DNA from: Proteus vulgaris
Lineage (GTDB): Bacteria > Pseudomonadota > Gammaproteobacteria > Enterobacterales > Enterobacteriaceae
Direction: 5' to 3'
DNA: 64,000 bases
NCBI RefSeq assembly: GCF_016239305.1
Contig: NZ_JAEHOQ010000001.1
Coordinates: forward strand, 186,001-250,000
Below are positions 8,759 through 21,214 of this stretch, one piece after another. How positions within the stretch are numbered: the first letter of the stretch is position 1; each line of letters opens with the position of its first letter. Under the pieces are notes generated by a model that was not told where the DNA came from, did no database searches, and was given only the letters and a program-made list of their open reading frames with translations. A program made the translations under genes and the position numbers.

Positions 8759-10234
8759 TTAAGGTTTTCTTTTCAAAATACGTAATGAAGGGAGAATAAA
8801 AATGATGAGTATAATAATGGCTATCATCATTAAAAAAATTACGCTTAGCATTGTTATTAGTAGCTGCTCAATATAATTCGCTTTTATTAAGTCAGAAATC
8901 CAAGTAAAGCCTAAATCACCACTTGTTCCTTGCGGAATAAAATACATCAACAGTAATCCGAAAATAATCGGCGCTATGATGGCAATAGCGGTGTGAAAAA
9001 TAACAGCTGGAACTTTACTTATTGCTTGTTTTAACGCGATAAAAATAGCGGGTGGCTGTATGGGTTTAGCTGAAACTGTATGTGTAGGTGTATGTCTAAT
9101 ATTGGCATTTTTGACGCTATTTTGGCGTATTTGCTCTCGTTGTGTTTGACTTTGCTTTTGAGTAATAGCCACTTGCTGTAGTTGGGTTTGCCTTGCACAT
9201 GCTGCACAGGCTTTACCCGCAAAATATTGGTGGTTTTTATCTTTCTGACATACCAACATTTGTTGCTTTTCAGGTTGTGCGTATTCATACAGTGCCGTAG
9301 CCCATGTTTTCGCACTGGGTCTTAATGTTGGATTTCCTGAAAAAGCTTTATCAAATAATGTTCTCAGCTTGTTGGGTAATTGTTTATGTCCACTAGCAAC
9401 ATTTGGGGTAATTAAATTATGCGCCTTTACGCCATAACCATAAAAACGACCAGCAATACGTCTTGGAATATCCGTAGGAACCGTGTCGTTTTTAGGTCGA
9501 CCGCTAAAAGGATGGATACCAAAATTAAGTAGTTGAAAAATAATAACAGCTAAGGCAAATCGGTCTTGTTGCTCTTCTTGATCTTGTGGAATAGTTTGTT
9601 TTGCTTGAAATTCGGGAGCTAAATATTCAACAGTAAATTGTCCTGCGGGATAGCGTATGTTTTCTCCTTGAATACTAAAACCATCACAATCAAGCAGAGA
9701 CATATACAAACTTGATTTATAAAACCGTAGGTTTAATGGCTTCATATCAATAATACGATGTCCTTGTTGATGCAATGCATCGATTAATGAACAAAGATTA
9801 TAAGCAAGGCTAACTTTAGCACCCATTCCAGTGGGTAAGTTATGGGCTTTAGCTTGACGCTCTTGAAGAATATATTCTAACTCTATGGTGTTTTTCACAT
9901 CGAGTTCAGGCATCACAAAGCCAACAAATTCCTTTTGGCTATTGTATAAACGTGCTTGAGGCCATGCGAGTTGAATTATTGGGGTATCATTGACAGAAAC
10001 GGGCTTTAATGCGGGCTCTAGTTTCTGCATTGCGGTAATTTTTTTCAGATAATAGGCTTTATCAATTTTATCATGGTAAACTTTTGATACTTGGAAGGGG
10101 GCATTATTAATGTGACTAACACTTCCTGCGCCTCCGCTTTTTATCAAATCACCAATCTGATAAATCTTACCATTTTCATCTTGCAGTTGTGTTATCCCAG
10201 ATATCGCTATCCCTTTTTTTCTCGCTTTTACCAC
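8759..10234 (-). CDS. atypical Ser/Thr protein kinase with zinc-ribbon-like motif and C-terminal membrane anchor
   Basis: A 491-residue protein with an N-terminal kinase fold. Visible are a glycine loop SGGAGS (33-38), a probable ATP lysine K51, a catalytic loop HRIIDMKPLN (159-168; Asp163, Lys165, Asn168), DCDG (182-185) in place of DFG, and APE (206-208). The DCDG form is typical of kinases found with VWA and PP2C genes in the TerY-P triads. A Cys/His cluster (C329, H335, C343, C346) suggests a small zinc ribbon, followed by a Gln-rich linker and two membrane helices (about 409-432 and 457-480). Translation begins at GTG 10234, overlapping the PP2C stop by 7 bases, so the two are coupled. 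The substrate is unknown; the neighbouring phosphatase, VWA protein or membrane protein are candidates. Confidence 0.82.
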   Translation of the reverse strand: MVKARKKGIAISGITQLQDENGKIYQIGDLIKSGGAGSVSHINNAPFQVSKVYHDKIDKAYYLKKITAMQKLEPALKPVSVNDTPIIQLAWPQARLYNSQKEFVGFVMPELDVKNTIELEYILQERQAKAHNLPTGMGAKVSLAYNLCSLIDALHQQGHRIIDMKPLNLRFYKSSLYMSLLDCDGFSIQGENIRYPAGQFTVEYLAPEFQAKQTIPQDQEEQQDRFALAVIIFQLLNFGIHPFSGRPKNDTVPTDIPRRIAGRFYGYGVKAHNLITPNVASGHKQLPNKLRTLFDKAFSGNPTLRPSAKTWATALYEYAQPEKQQMLVCQKDKNHQYFAGKACAACARQTQLQQVAITQKQSQTQREQIRQNSVKNANIRHTPTHTVSAKPIQPPAIFIALKQAISKVPAVIFHTAIAIIAPIIFGLLLMYFIPQGTSGDLGFTWISDLIKANYIEQLLITMLSVIFLMMIAIIILIIFILPSLRILKRKP

Positions 10235-10983
10235 AACTCTTCATCCCTGATACAAATCACTAAGGTTTTATCATCACCCGTAATTGAATGTGTACGAGGA
10301 TCTGCCAATGTTCCCGCGAGTGCTTCACTTCCACTGTCCTCAGATACTGTTTTTAAATAACGGATCACTGGAGTGATAAACGGCTCATAAAGGGCATCAC
10401 ACGCTTTATTCATGGCAAAAGGCTGTACACCATCAGACATCAAAATAACTTGTTTTATCGGCTTACTTAGAGGAATAACACGTAAATGAGCTTCCCAACT
10501 TTCTGACGTCACAAACCACGTTTGATTGGCATATTCTCCATTTTCAGGCTGTGATACATAACGGGTACCATCACAATATTCCACCACTGCAATACCGTCA
10601 CCCAAATGGAATAAATAGCCACTGTCATCACCAATCCAACATGCAACCAGTGTAGATGCATATTCATTAAGTGCACACTGCTTTATTTCTGCATATTCAG
10701 CCAGTTGGAGGCGAATATCTTCGATAAGTTGTTTTGCGCCTTGTGTTATCTGTTTTTCAGTTAACAAATCAATGTTTGGCCACTCTGTGATACGTAGCGT
10801 AAATAGCCTCGCCACAAGTTGAGCACCTTGCTCACTATAACGAGAGGAGCCAGCACCATCACAAACAGCCGCGATAAGATACTCACCTTTACGACGAATA
10901 AAATAAGCATCCTGACAAGGAATTTGACGTTCCTGATGGGCAATCCCTGTCACCGATGCCCCATAAGCTAACCAATCGTTCAT
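10228..10983 (-). CDS. PP2C-family protein phosphatase
   Basis: A 251-residue PP2C (PPM) Ser/Thr phosphatase. The metal-binding acidic motifs are visible: CQDAYF near the N-terminus, VCDGAGSSRYSEQGA, LMSDGVQPF and GDDKT near the C-terminus. The start ATG 10983 shares one base with the VWA gene's TGA stop (TGATG), indicating translational coupling. An upstream in-frame start would overlap the VWA gene by about 100 bases and adds no family sequence. It presumably reverses phosphorylation by the kinase encoded next. The VWA-PP2C-kinase set matches the TerY-P triad architecture known from tellurite/stress-response loci, although no ter genes are present in this window. Confidence 0.87.
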   Translation of the reverse strand: MNDWLAYGASVTGIAHQERQIPCQDAYFIRRKGEYLIAAVCDGAGSSRYSEQGAQLVARLFTLRITEWPNIDLLTEKQITQGAKQLIEDIRLQLAEYAEIKQCALNEYASTLVACWIGDDSGYLFHLGDGIAVVEYCDGTRYVSQPENGEYANQTWFVTSESWEAHLRVIPLSKPIKQVILMSDGVQPFAMNKACDALYEPFITPVIRYLKTVSEDSGSEALAGTLADPRTHSITGDDKTLVICIRDEELW

Positions 10984-11651
10984 CAAACAGGTACACTCGC
11001 CCAAGAATCTGTTGAAGGTAATTGTGCAGTGCCTCCCGGCGTTGATTGAGAAACCACTTGCATACTGGCACTTAACCATAAGAATAATTCTTTAAATTGT
11101 AGCCCTTTAAGCATTTTCACACCATTAACACCATTACGGCTAAAACTTCCCATCACTTCTGCTGATGCTCCATCAACCATAATAGGAAATACTGCTGTTT
11201 TTTGGCTTTCTTCTGCTTGACGACAAAGCTGTGCAGCTTGTTCCCACTGATCGGTTGGCACACCATCAGACATTAAAAATAGCCAAGGACGAGTATAAGC
11301 AACACCGGCTTGTTTAAAACGCTGTTTTTCTGCTTCTATTTCTTCAAGCGCCAGCGTTATAGCTTGTCCCATCGGGGTTGTGCCATTTGCTTCTAAAACA
11401 GGAGCCGTAAAATCCATAGCATCTTTCCAATCACCATGCACAGTGCATTGGTCATATCCACCATATTCAATCACTAAAATACGCACACGTTTTGCGGCAA
11501 TTACATCATTTTTTAGCTCTTGTTCAAGTAGCTTAAGGCCTTCATTTAATTGTTGAATCGGCTGACCATACATACTGCCGGAGCTATCTAACACTAAGAT
11601 CAAAGGAGTACGTTGTTCACTATTATCAACTAAGGCTACATCAGGGATCAT
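10983..11651 (-). CDS. VWA-domain protein (TerY-like)
   Basis: A 222-residue protein that is essentially one von Willebrand factor A domain with an intact metal-ion-dependent adhesion site: DSSGSM near residue 18, the threonine in GTTPMG, and the aspartate in LMSDGVPTD. I chose ATG 11651 (MIPDVALVDN) because GGAG lies 6 bases upstream and related proteins begin close to this motif; in-frame starts at 11684 and 11714 lack a ribosome binding site. It is the first gene of the operon and overlaps the PP2C start by one base. TerY-like VWA proteins are thought to assemble partners in metal- and phosphorylation-dependent complexes. No signal peptide is seen, so it is cytoplasmic. Confidence 0.85.
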   Translation of the reverse strand: MIPDVALVDNSEQRTPLILVLDSSGSMYGQPIQQLNEGLKLLEQELKNDVIAAKRVRILVIEYGGYDQCTVHGDWKDAMDFTAPVLEANGTTPMGQAITLALEEIEAEKQRFKQAGVAYTRPWLFLMSDGVPTDQWEQAAQLCRQAEESQKTAVFPIMVDGASAEVMGSFSRNGVNGVKMLKGLQFKELFLWLSASMQVVSQSTPGGTAQLPSTDSWASVPV

Positions 11652-11836
11652 AAGATGCTCCATCATTCGGTTATTATTTTTCATGATAATGATTAATGTA
11701 ACATAAAGATGCAAAATTCATCAGAAAGAAAAAAACGATAAATTGAAGATAGAGATATTTCTTAAAAAAAGTAGGTTTTAGGATTTAAAAATATTATTTT
11801 AAATTAGAATTGCGCTATTTTTCATAATATTAAATG

Positions 11837-11875
11837 AAAAAAGCACCTTATTACATTAAGTAAAAGGTGCTTTTT
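11837..11875 (-). terminator. recR terminator
   Basis: AAAAAGCACCTT (11838-11849) pairs with AAGGTGCTTTTT (11864-11875), with T runs on both strands. It ends the dnaX-ybaB-recR transcript and separates it from the VWA operon, whose promoter should lie in the AT-rich 11652-11836. No confident -35/-10 pair was recognised there. Confidence 0.85.
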
Positions 11876-11894
11876 AAATAAAATATTTATTTTA

Positions 11895-12499
11895 TTAATA
11901 ATGGATTTTTTGGCGTCCAGCAATAGAGTGTGAAAGCGTTGTACCATCAACCATTTCAAGCTCGCCCCCCACAGGAACCCCGTGAGCAATTCGGCTTGCT
12001 GTAATATCATACTGAGCGCAGATCTCAGCAATGTAGTTGGCTGTCGCTTCACCTTCCACGGTCGGGTTTGTGGCCAAGATAACTTCTGAAATTGTTTCCT
12101 GACTCAAACGCTCTTCAAGTCTATCTAAACCTATATCCATAGGTCCGATACCATCTAAAGGGGATAAATGCCCCATTAAAACAAAGTATCGACCCGCAAA
12201 CTGCCCTGTCTGCTCGATAGCATGAATATCTGCAGGACTTTCCACAACACAAATTTGTCCATTTTGCTGACGACGAGCATTGGCACAGATGGTGCAACGT
12301 TCTTCTTCAGTAAAAGTACGACAATCACAGCAATGACCGATTTCAGACATTGCACGCGTTAACGCTTGTGCAAGTCGCATACCACCGCTTCTATCACGCT
12401 GAAGCAGTTGGAAAGCCATTCGTTGCGCTGATTTAGGCCCTACACCGGGTAAACAACGCAACGCTTCCATTAATGATTCAAGAAGTGGGCTAGTTTGCA

Positions 12500-12500
<1 letters not shown>
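11895..12500 (-). CDS. recR: recombination protein RecR
   Basis: A 201-residue RecR, the usual length. It shows an N-terminal helix-hairpin-helix ([14 protein letters not shown]), the four-cysteine zinc motif (CDC...CTIC, about 57-72) and the Toprim domain with VVESPAD and the later [11 protein letters not shown]. RecR works with RecF and RecO to load RecA onto SSB-coated gaps. It overlaps the ybaB stop by one base (TAATG) and closes the dnaX-ybaB-recR unit, as in E. coli. The next E. coli gene, htpG, is not present on its far side; the VWA operon is found there instead. Confidence 0.97.
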
Positions 12501-14856
<2,356 letters not shown>

Positions 14857-15107
14857 TGATTCCGCTAAATTTGAACGAGATTTATCTCTATGCTAACACA
14901 GGGACGCCCCATTGAGCGAGATTTGTCAGAAACAAATGAGATATTGATGAAAGAACCGTCAAATATTTGAAATGTGTCAAGGAGGGAAATCAATTGTGCG
15001 GGCCATCGATATTTATATATCACATTATAAATAACACAAAAGCACCCGCACTATTACTCATGTTTAAAATAATGGCGTGTATCACCACATTCTAAACAGT
15101 GAAGAAA

Positions 15108-15659
15108 TTAATGTCCTGGAAAATCAACCAGAGTAAAGCTGTGAACACCTTGCTTTTCTAAGCGTTCAATACCGCCTAAATCAGGTAAGCAGATAATAAA
15201 TGCAGCTTCTGTCACGGTTCCACCCAAGCGACGGATAAGGCGTGCAGTTGCTTCAATGGTGCCACCTGTTGCCAGTAAATCATCAACCATTAATACTTTG
15301 TCTTTATCCGTAATGCTATCTTTGTGGATCTCTAAAGTATCTGTGCCGTATTCCAAATCATAAGTTTCACTGAGCGTTTCGCGAGGCAATTTACCTTTTT
15401 TACGAACAGGAACGAAACCAACGCCGAGGCGTAAAGCAACAGGAGCACCAAATAGGAAACCGCGAGCTTCGGTACCCACGACTTTAGTGATACCCTGACC
15501 TTGATAGTGTTCTACCAATAAATCAATGGTTGCCTGATATGCAGCAGGATTATCCAATAATGTAGTGATATCACGGAATAATATCCCTTCTTTTGGATAA
15601 TCAGGAATGGTTTCAATACTGTCTTTAATAAATTGCAGTTGTTGCGCGTTAGCAGTCAT
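15108..15659 (-). CDS. apt: adenine phosphoribosyltransferase
   Basis: A 183-residue Apt, which salvages adenine to AMP with PRPP. The PRPP-binding motif [13 protein letters not shown] and the TEARGFLFG segment are intact, and the protein ends in the family FPGH. I prefer ATG 15659 (MTANAQQ), matching E. coli (MTATAQQ), over the in-frame ATG at 15671. It is followed by dnaX after a 251-base gap that is AT-rich and contains no clear ORF or terminator. Confidence 0.96.
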   Translation of the reverse strand: MTANAQQLQFIKDSIETIPDYPKEGILFRDITTLLDNPAAYQATIDLLVEHYQGQGITKVVGTEARGFLFGAPVALRLGVGFVPVRKKGKLPRETLSETYDLEYGTDTLEIHKDSITDKDKVLMVDDLLATGGTIEATARLIRRLGGTVTEAAFIICLPDLGGIERLEKQGVHSFTLVDFPGH

Positions 15660-15796
15660 AATCAGTGCCATAATAAAAAACGAAACGATAGAATCTATGC
15701 AATATGCCGTTAAAATGCAACAGAAAGCCAGTTAACGACTCTTTTTTGTTGCTTTAAGTCAATTCATGTTTTTATCAAAACAGGAACAAGAACCAG

Positions 15797-16339
15797 ATGA
15801 ATAAACCCGATCCTTTAAGCTTGTTTAAAAAACAGATAGACAATCTTGCCGAAACACTGGCGCCTATTGCAAACAAAAAAATTGCAGCACCTTGCTTCGA
15901 CACAGCATTGTTCCACCGCCGAAGTGATTCACTTGGCGGCTACATGCAACAGATCCGCGATAATTTTACCCAGTTAATCGCTTGTGTTGAGGCACAACGA
16001 AGCCAGCAGGTTAAATTTCTGGCCACACAAATCCTACAACAAATAGAAGCATTAACTCGTGAATTATCGACACAAACACTAAGAAAGCAAGAGAACCAGC
16101 TTACTCAACGAAAAAAAAGTGTCGATTTATACCAAAAACTTGCCCAACATCAGGATTATGAACGCAGATTATACGCCATGATCCAAGATAGAGAGCTTTC
16201 ATTAACGCAAGCACAAAGTTTTATGCAACAACAAGAGTTGCAAAAAGAGATTGCTACACTTGAGAATCGCCTAGCACGTTGTAAAAACGCCCTTTTCTCT
16301 ATTGAAAAGAGCATTGAAAAACAAGAAGATAAATTTTAA
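15797..16339 (+). CDS. priC: primosomal replication protein N'' (PriC)
   Basis: A 180-residue PriC, which helps reload DnaB helicase on stalled forks by a PriA-independent route. The sequence is rich in Gln, Leu and Arg with long predicted helices, typical of PriC, and the conserved FDTALFHRR segment near residue 35 is visible. It is divergent from apt and followed 11 bases later by rsmS, the same pair as in E. coli. Confidence 0.9.
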   Translation: MNKPDPLSLFKKQIDNLAETLAPIANKKIAAPCFDTALFHRRSDSLGGYMQQIRDNFTQLIACVEAQRSQQVKFLATQILQQIEALTRELSTQTLRKQENQLTQRKKSVDLYQKLAQHQDYERRLYAMIQDRELSLTQAQSFMQQQELQKEIATLENRLARCKNALFSIEKSIEKQEDKF

Positions 16340-16350
16340 AGATAATAATT

Positions 16351-16518
16351 ATGAGTTTAAAAGAAGCACCAGAATCTGTTCAGTTGGCTGTAGATCTTAT
16401 CTATTTACTTGAAAGCCACCATATTGATCCTCAAACAGCACTAGAAGCCCTTGAGATTGTGCGCCAAGATTATGAAAACAAATTGGCGACACAATCAACA
16501 AACACGCCCTTTAATTAA
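16351..16518 (+). CDS. rsmS: pleiotropic regulatory protein RsmS (YbaM, DUF2496)
   Basis: A 55-residue protein starting [20 protein letters not shown], clearly the YbaM/RsmS family (E. coli 53 aa). Two short helices with a conserved [13 protein letters not shown] block are visible. RsmS influences secondary metabolism and exoenzyme production in some enterobacteria. It is downstream of priC. Its TAA stop (16516-16518) overlaps the opposing mscK stop (16515-16517). Confidence 0.9.
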   Translation: MSLKEAPESVQLAVDLIYLLESHHIDPQTALEALEIVRQDYENKLATQSTNTPFN

Positions 16519-19500
16519 GCAAAAGGAGTATTGGCTTCAGGTGTTGAACCATCAAGAGGACGTTTTACCTCTTGTACTTCATCACCTTGTTTATTATGCA
16601 AATAAACATCAAGTTGGTTAAACGCAATATTAATATTGTTTTCATTACAAAGCTTATCAATTGCACGATTCACTTCATCAATTGCAATACTTCTATCACC
16701 TAATGTTCTAACATAAAAACGTAAATCATGGTTTAAAGTACTAGCACCGAACTCAGTAAATAAGACGACAGGCTCAGGTTCAGTCATCACTCTGGCATTC
16801 TCTTTCGCGGCTTTCATTAAGATAGCTTTGACCTTATCAAGATCCGAACCATATGCCACCCCCACCTGAATAATAATGCGTGTGACAGTATCTGATAATG
16901 TCCAGTTAATAAGTCGTTCTGTTACAAAGGCTTTATTGGGAATAATCACTTCTTTACGATCAAAATCAGTCACTGTCGTTGCTCTAATTCGAATTCGGCT
17001 CACTGTACCTGAATATGTTCCTATAGTGACTGTATCCCCAATCCTGACTGGTCTTTCAAACAAGATGATTAAACCAGACACAAAGTTTGCGAATATCTCT
17101 TGTAAACCAAACCCTAACCCTACCGTTAAAGCCGCCGCTAACCATTGTAATTTCTCCCATGCTACACCTAATATTCCCAGAGAGACAATGGTACCTATTG
17201 CTATAATGACGTAGGTTAAAATAGTTGTAATAGCGTAAGAAGCACCTTGTTGCAGTTTGATGCGCGATAAAATTAATACCTCTAATAAACCCGGTAAATT
17301 TCGCGTCATAAACCAAGAAATCGCCATAATAGAAACAGACAATAAGATATCCGCCACAGTGACGGCTTTAACAACACTTCCCAATTCAGTGGGTAATGTA
17401 TAGCTCCAGAGTGAAATACCGTCTAAATAGGTAAATACAGTAATAAAATCGGACCAAATCCCGTAGAAACTAGACGCAAAAATGATAAATAAAATCATTG
17501 TTGTCAGTCTTAATGATTGCTGATTGATTTGATCCATATCCATTGGTGGCTCTTGGATAGGCTCCAGACTATTATCTTCGCTCTCTTTTTTTTCTTTTAG
17601 CATCGCTTGTCGACGCTCAAGTGCTCGACGGTAAGCAAGTCTTCGAGCCGCCACAGTTAATCCCCGCAAGCTGGCATGATAAGCAATAAACCACAACATA
17701 AGCAGATATAAGCTATCAATCCAGCGATTTGCTAAACGCAATGCCGTATAGTAATAACCTAAAATCACTAATCCCATTAAAATTAAAGGCGAGAAGGTTA
17801 ATAGGGTGATCACCACCGTTCTAACAACATGATTGCCTTTTTCTTGCCACATTTCACGGCAAAATGGCAATGCGCATAAACTAATGCAAAATAGTGAAAT
17901 AATCGCAACCAATTGCCCAATAACATCACCCACCAGCGATAATGGGTTATTAATACCGTAAGCAGAAAGTAAAATAATCGGCAACATAGGAAGAGAAAGG
18001 CGCAATAAACGTTTACGATTTTGCTGAACTCGCTCTACCGGAATTTTAAAATGTTTTACAGCAACGCCATTATCAGACATTAAACGATAAGACCATTCAA
18101 ACATCAGCCAAAATACCGCAAATTGCCAAGCAAAAGACCAGATAAACTCTTGTTGTACGTTAAAACTATTTATTAACCAATAGCCAATCGCTAAAACAAA
18201 ACAAGAAAGAGGCAATGTTTTTAAGAAAACAATACCTAACGCCAGTGGTGTATGTAACTGAGAATCTTTATTGAGCTTATTAATATCCCCATTAAGTTTT
18301 TCAAACTGCGTATCAAGTTTTTTACGTTGCCAAATCAGTACTAACCCAAACAGAATCAATGCAATAAGGACAGGGAGTGATTTCTTAGCCCCGATCAACA
18401 GATTTTCATTTGACCAATTCAATTTAAAACTTTGGAATTCAGCTACTGCCTGAGAAGGAAACGTTGAAAACCAATTGAGATTGATAGGCTTATTACTACT
18501 CACCCAGAAAATTTGTTGTGCTAATGTACTTTCTAGTGAGCTTACGACACTGCGTAATTGTTGCTGATCCATTTGCAGGTTAATCGAACCTGAAATTTGA
18601 TTACCTAATTGATTATTGAGTTTATCAAGCAATTCCCGACGCGCATCAACAAGTAATTCCAATGCACTACGTAACTCTTTTTGTGCATTAGCATCGGTGA
18701 CTTCAGGATGAGCGCTTAGATATTCCTGCATCAACTGATCAATATAGATATTGGGTTGTATTATCTGATCACGTTGCTTATTAATTTCAAATTGCTCTAA
18801 TCGCAAATCAGCGATTTTATCAGGTAAATTATTAATAAAAATACCATCAGGCAAATCAACTTGCTCTTCAAATAAAATTCGAGAAAGTAACAAACTTCCT
18901 TTTAATACATCAATTTGTTCTTTTAGGTTTCGTTCAGATTGAATAGCTCTATCTAAGCGGTTTTTCACCATTAAGCTATGGCGATTTAATTCGTTATTAT
19001 TTTGTGTTGTAACAATCAACTTATCACTAAGATGCTTATTGATTTCTGTTTGCGCTAAATAAAATGGATCATTATTAATGGCTTGATTATCAAGTTCTGT
19101 GCTTTGTGCTTCTTTAGCAGTTTCTTCTGAGCTGTCTAGGCGTTTATCACTGATGGCTTCCTGAAGCAATTGTGCGCGTTCCTGTGAAAGGTCGATATAC
19201 ACAGAACTATAGTCACGTTGAAGTTGTAACAAGCTTTGTAGTTGCACATTTGACTGTAATGTACGCTTTTGAAAATTATTTTGTTGTTGAAGGTAATATT
19301 GCTCTAATTGTAATAACTGCACAGCAGAAGGCCGCATTTGCGCTTTATCTGCACTGCTTTTATTCAGCAATATCCTTATTTGTTGCAATCTATCTGAATT
19401 ATTAAATAAAACAGATTGCGCCCTTTCAGGTTGTGTCTGTAATACGATAAGTTCATTACTGTAATTAGCCAAATCATCTTGGGATTTTTGTAAGGATTGT

Positions 19501-19937
19501 AGAACACTTTCTAATTGTGATTCTAATGTTGCTAATGGTAACGCTTCCAATGATTTTTGGTAGTCATCCACTTCTTTATTGGCGACTTTTTGTTTTAATT
19601 GATTAAGTTGATATTGCGTACTACGCAGTTTTTCAGGTAGTTGCTCTACCGTTTTATTATAATTTACTGATTTTTTTTCTAACTGTTGAATATTGTCGAG
19701 CAATAAAAGAGATTGCTCTAAATCCGCAATTGTTAATTTATCTTCTGCACTTAACTCGCTACGTTTGTTTAATAAATTCAGCTGATTTTGAATGTTTTCT
19801 TGAGTAGGTAAATTACTGGGAACCGCAGCTAAAACTGATGTGATAGAGAGGCTCCAAAGAATAAAAATAATAGCAGTGGCGGCGACAATCGTCGTCATTC
19901 GATTATTGAATTGAGAGAAAAAAGTTTGTATCCGCAT
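16515..19937 (-). CDS. mscK: mechanosensitive channel MscK (KefA)
   Basis: A 1140-residue MscS-superfamily channel (E. coli MscK 1120 aa). It has an N-terminal signal segment, about 450 residues of coiled-coil periplasmic sequence rich in Gln/Leu, multiple membrane helices, and a C-terminal MscS core near residues 940-1100 with [16 protein letters not shown] followed by the beta domain (RPVRIGDTV). MscK is a potassium-dependent tension-gated channel that releases solutes on osmotic downshock. Its 3' end overlaps the opposing rsmS stop, so convergent transcripts would be antisense at their ends. Confidence 0.94.
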   Translation of the reverse strand: MRIQTFFSQFNNRMTTIVAATAIIFILWSLSITSVLAAVPSNLPTQENIQNQLNLLNKRSELSAEDKLTIADLEQSLLLLDNIQQLEKKSVNYNKTVEQLPEKLRSTQYQLNQLKQKVANKEVDDYQKSLEALPLATLESQLESVLQSLQKSQDDLANYSNELIVLQTQPERAQSVLFNNSDRLQQIRILLNKSSADKAQMRPSAVQLLQLEQYYLQQQNNFQKRTLQSNVQLQSLLQLQRDYSSVYIDLSQERAQLLQEAISDKRLDSSEETAKEAQSTELDNQAINNDPFYLAQTEINKHLSDKLIVTTQNNNELNRHSLMVKNRLDRAIQSERNLKEQIDVLKGSLLLSRILFEEQVDLPDGIFINNLPDKIADLRLEQFEINKQRDQIIQPNIYIDQLMQEYLSAHPEVTDANAQKELRSALELLVDARRELLDKLNNQLGNQISGSINLQMDQQQLRSVVSSLESTLAQQIFWVSSNKPINLNWFSTFPSQAVAEFQSFKLNWSNENLLIGAKKSLPVLIALILFGLVLIWQRKKLDTQFEKLNGDINKLNKDSQLHTPLALGIVFLKTLPLSCFVLAIGYWLINSFNVQQEFIWSFAWQFAVFWLMFEWSYRLMSDNGVAVKHFKIPVERVQQNRKRLLRLSLPMLPIILLSAYGINNPLSLVGDVIGQLVAIISLFCISLCALPFCREMWQEKGNHVVRTVVITLLTFSPLILMGLVILGYYYTALRLANRWIDSLYLLMLWFIAYHASLRGLTVAARRLAYRRALERRQAMLKEKKESEDNSLEPIQEPPMDMDQINQQSLRLTTMILFIIFASSFYGIWSDFITVFTYLDGISLWSYTLPTELGSVVKAVTVADILLSVSIMAISWFMTRNLPGLLEVLILSRIKLQQGASYAITTILTYVIIAIGTIVSLGILGVAWEKLQWLAAALTVGLGFGLQEIFANFVSGLIILFERPVRIGDTVTIGTYSGTVSRIRIRATTVTDFDRKEVIIPNKAFVTERLINWTLSDTVTRIIIQVGVAYGSDLDKVKAILMKAAKENARVMTEPEPVVLFTEFGASTLNHDLRFYVRTLGDRSIAIDEVNRAIDKLCNENNINIAFNQLDVYLHNKQGDEVQEVKRPLDGSTPEANTPFA

Positions 19938-20063
19938 GGTTAAGCAACTTGTTCAATTAATATTGAAAAACTGTTTATTAGTATAATCCAATTACGTTCA
20001 ATTGGCAGTGTAAACAGAACAAGTTGCTTGAGTTGTTTCTCGCCTGAGAAAATAGAATGATAA

Positions 20064-20417
20064 TCAGAATGTTAGAATTTTATCCGCATCAAGCGTCCAT
20101 TGCGCCAAATCGACTAATGTACCTAACTCTGCACCATCAACTAATGGTAAATCACTGATACCACGAGTATCTGTACATGTTTTACATAATTTAACGGGAA
20201 CATTTTGCGCCGTTAAAATTTCCAGCATTTGTTGTAAGTTATAACCTTCTTTAGGCTGTTGACGAGCTAAAGCTCCCGTAACAGCATCTGACATTAAAAA
20301 GATATTTAATTGAGTTTCTGGGTGCTGTTCTTTTAATGTAATAGATAAACGTAGTGCGTTAAATAATGACTCATTACCATAAGCAGCACCATTAGCAATA
20401 ACTAAGACCTTACTCAT
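20064..20417 (-). CDS. ychN: DsrE/DsrF-like family protein, YchN type
   Basis: A 117-residue protein closely matching E. coli YchN throughout, including VIANGAAYGNESLFNALRL, EGYNLQQMLEILTAQNVPV and KLCKTCTDTRGIS. The DsrE/TusD-like fold usually handles sulfur; the two cysteines in KLCKTC are conserved, but the reaction is not established. It is between mscK and acrR on the same strand, a location different from E. coli, with about 28 bases to acrR. The name is by similarity only. Confidence 0.85.
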   Translation of the reverse strand: MSKVLVIANGAAYGNESLFNALRLSITLKEQHPETQLNIFLMSDAVTGALARQQPKEGYNLQQMLEILTAQNVPVKLCKTCTDTRGISDLPLVDGAELGTLVDLAQWTLDADKILTF

Positions 20418-20445
20418 AAATGTCTTCCTTTTGTTTAATAATAAA

Positions 20446-21090
20446 TTAAGAGGACGCAGATATTCTCATATTTGCACTGTGCTTTATCATATCAATAAAG
20501 CTATCAACCAAATATTGACTTTCATCTTTGATAGAAAAACTTTCTGGTGAAAATAACCAATTTTCGGCAAGCCCAGTCATCATGGCTCTTAACATGATGG
20601 CCGCCCTTCTTAAATTAAGGTTGGATGGAAGTTGTTTTTTTTCAATACAACGAGATAAAGATTGTTCTATTCTAGAGTAATCTGCTGCACACAATTCTCT
20701 ACGAATTTCAACAATTGGTGTCATTTCACCAACAAATTCGCATTTATGGAAATATATCTCTAAAAGTGCATTATGTTTAGGATCTTCGACAATCGATGTC
20801 AATATGTAAATAAGCAATTCTCTTAATACAAATAGTGGATCATCTGGGTATTTTGTTTGATACTCTATTTCTAAAGATTCTATTTTTAAGTCGGTGAGTT
20901 CGCACGCTTCAGTAAATAAATCCACTTTATTTTTAAAGTGCCAATATATTGCGCCACGGGTAACCCCTGCAGCGGCCGCAATATCTGAAAGTGATGTGGC
21001 AGAAACGCCTTGCACAGTAAACAGCCTAAGTGCAGCATCAATAATCTGCTGTCTTGTCTCTTGTGCCTGCCGTTTAGTTTTTCGTGCCAT
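20446..21090 (-). CDS. acrR: TetR-family repressor AcrR
   Basis: A 214-residue TetR-family regulator. The N-terminal helix-turn-helix is clear (LSDIAAAAGVTRGAIYWHFK, about residues 33-52), preceded by a basic ARKTKRQAQETRQQ start. The C-terminal ligand domain is less conserved, as expected. It is divergent from acrAB across an operator with the AcrR inverted repeat and should repress acrAB and itself until a drug or bile-like ligand binds. Confidence 0.93.
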   Translation of the reverse strand: MARKTKRQAQETRQQIIDAALRLFTVQGVSATSLSDIAAAAGVTRGAIYWHFKNKVDLFTEACELTDLKIESLEIEYQTKYPDDPLFVLRELLIYILTSIVEDPKHNALLEIYFHKCEFVGEMTPIVEIRRELCAADYSRIEQSLSRCIEKKQLPSNLNLRRAAIMLRAMMTGLAENWLFSPESFSIKDESQYLVDSFIDMIKHSANMRISASS

Positions 21091-21118
21091 TAATCCTCGA
21101 TTTTGACTGAAGTTAATT

Positions 21119-21142
21119 TACATACATTCATGTATGTTTGTA
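21119..21142. promoter_or_regulatory. AcrR operator between acrR and acrA
   Basis: A 24-bp inverted repeat with half-sites TACATACATTCA and TGTATGTTTGTA. It matches the E. coli acrAB operator in length and half-site sequence. The right half carries an extra T, so the repeat is imperfect. It lies 29 bases before the acrR start and 73 bases before acrA. Confidence 0.85.
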
Positions 21143-21214
21143 CTATACATCGCAGTCAATCATCAACTTAATTATTTTTATCCCGGGAAACAACGTTTGA
21201 ATAGAGGTTTTCTT

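Noticed and set aside
9031-9315. 94-codon ORF on the minus strand inside the kinase gene
   Set aside because: It is an out-of-frame overlap of the kinase gene on the same strand, with no ribosome binding site and no recognisable family.
6233-11651. Tellurite resistance (ter) locus
   Set aside because: The VWA-PP2C-kinase set is TerY-P-like, but no TerB, TerC, TerD, TerE or TerZ-like gene is present, so tellurite resistance cannot be claimed.
11822-12052. 76-codon minus-strand ORF at the recR 3' end
   Set aside because: It overlaps recR in another frame, runs across the recR terminator and has no recognisable domain.
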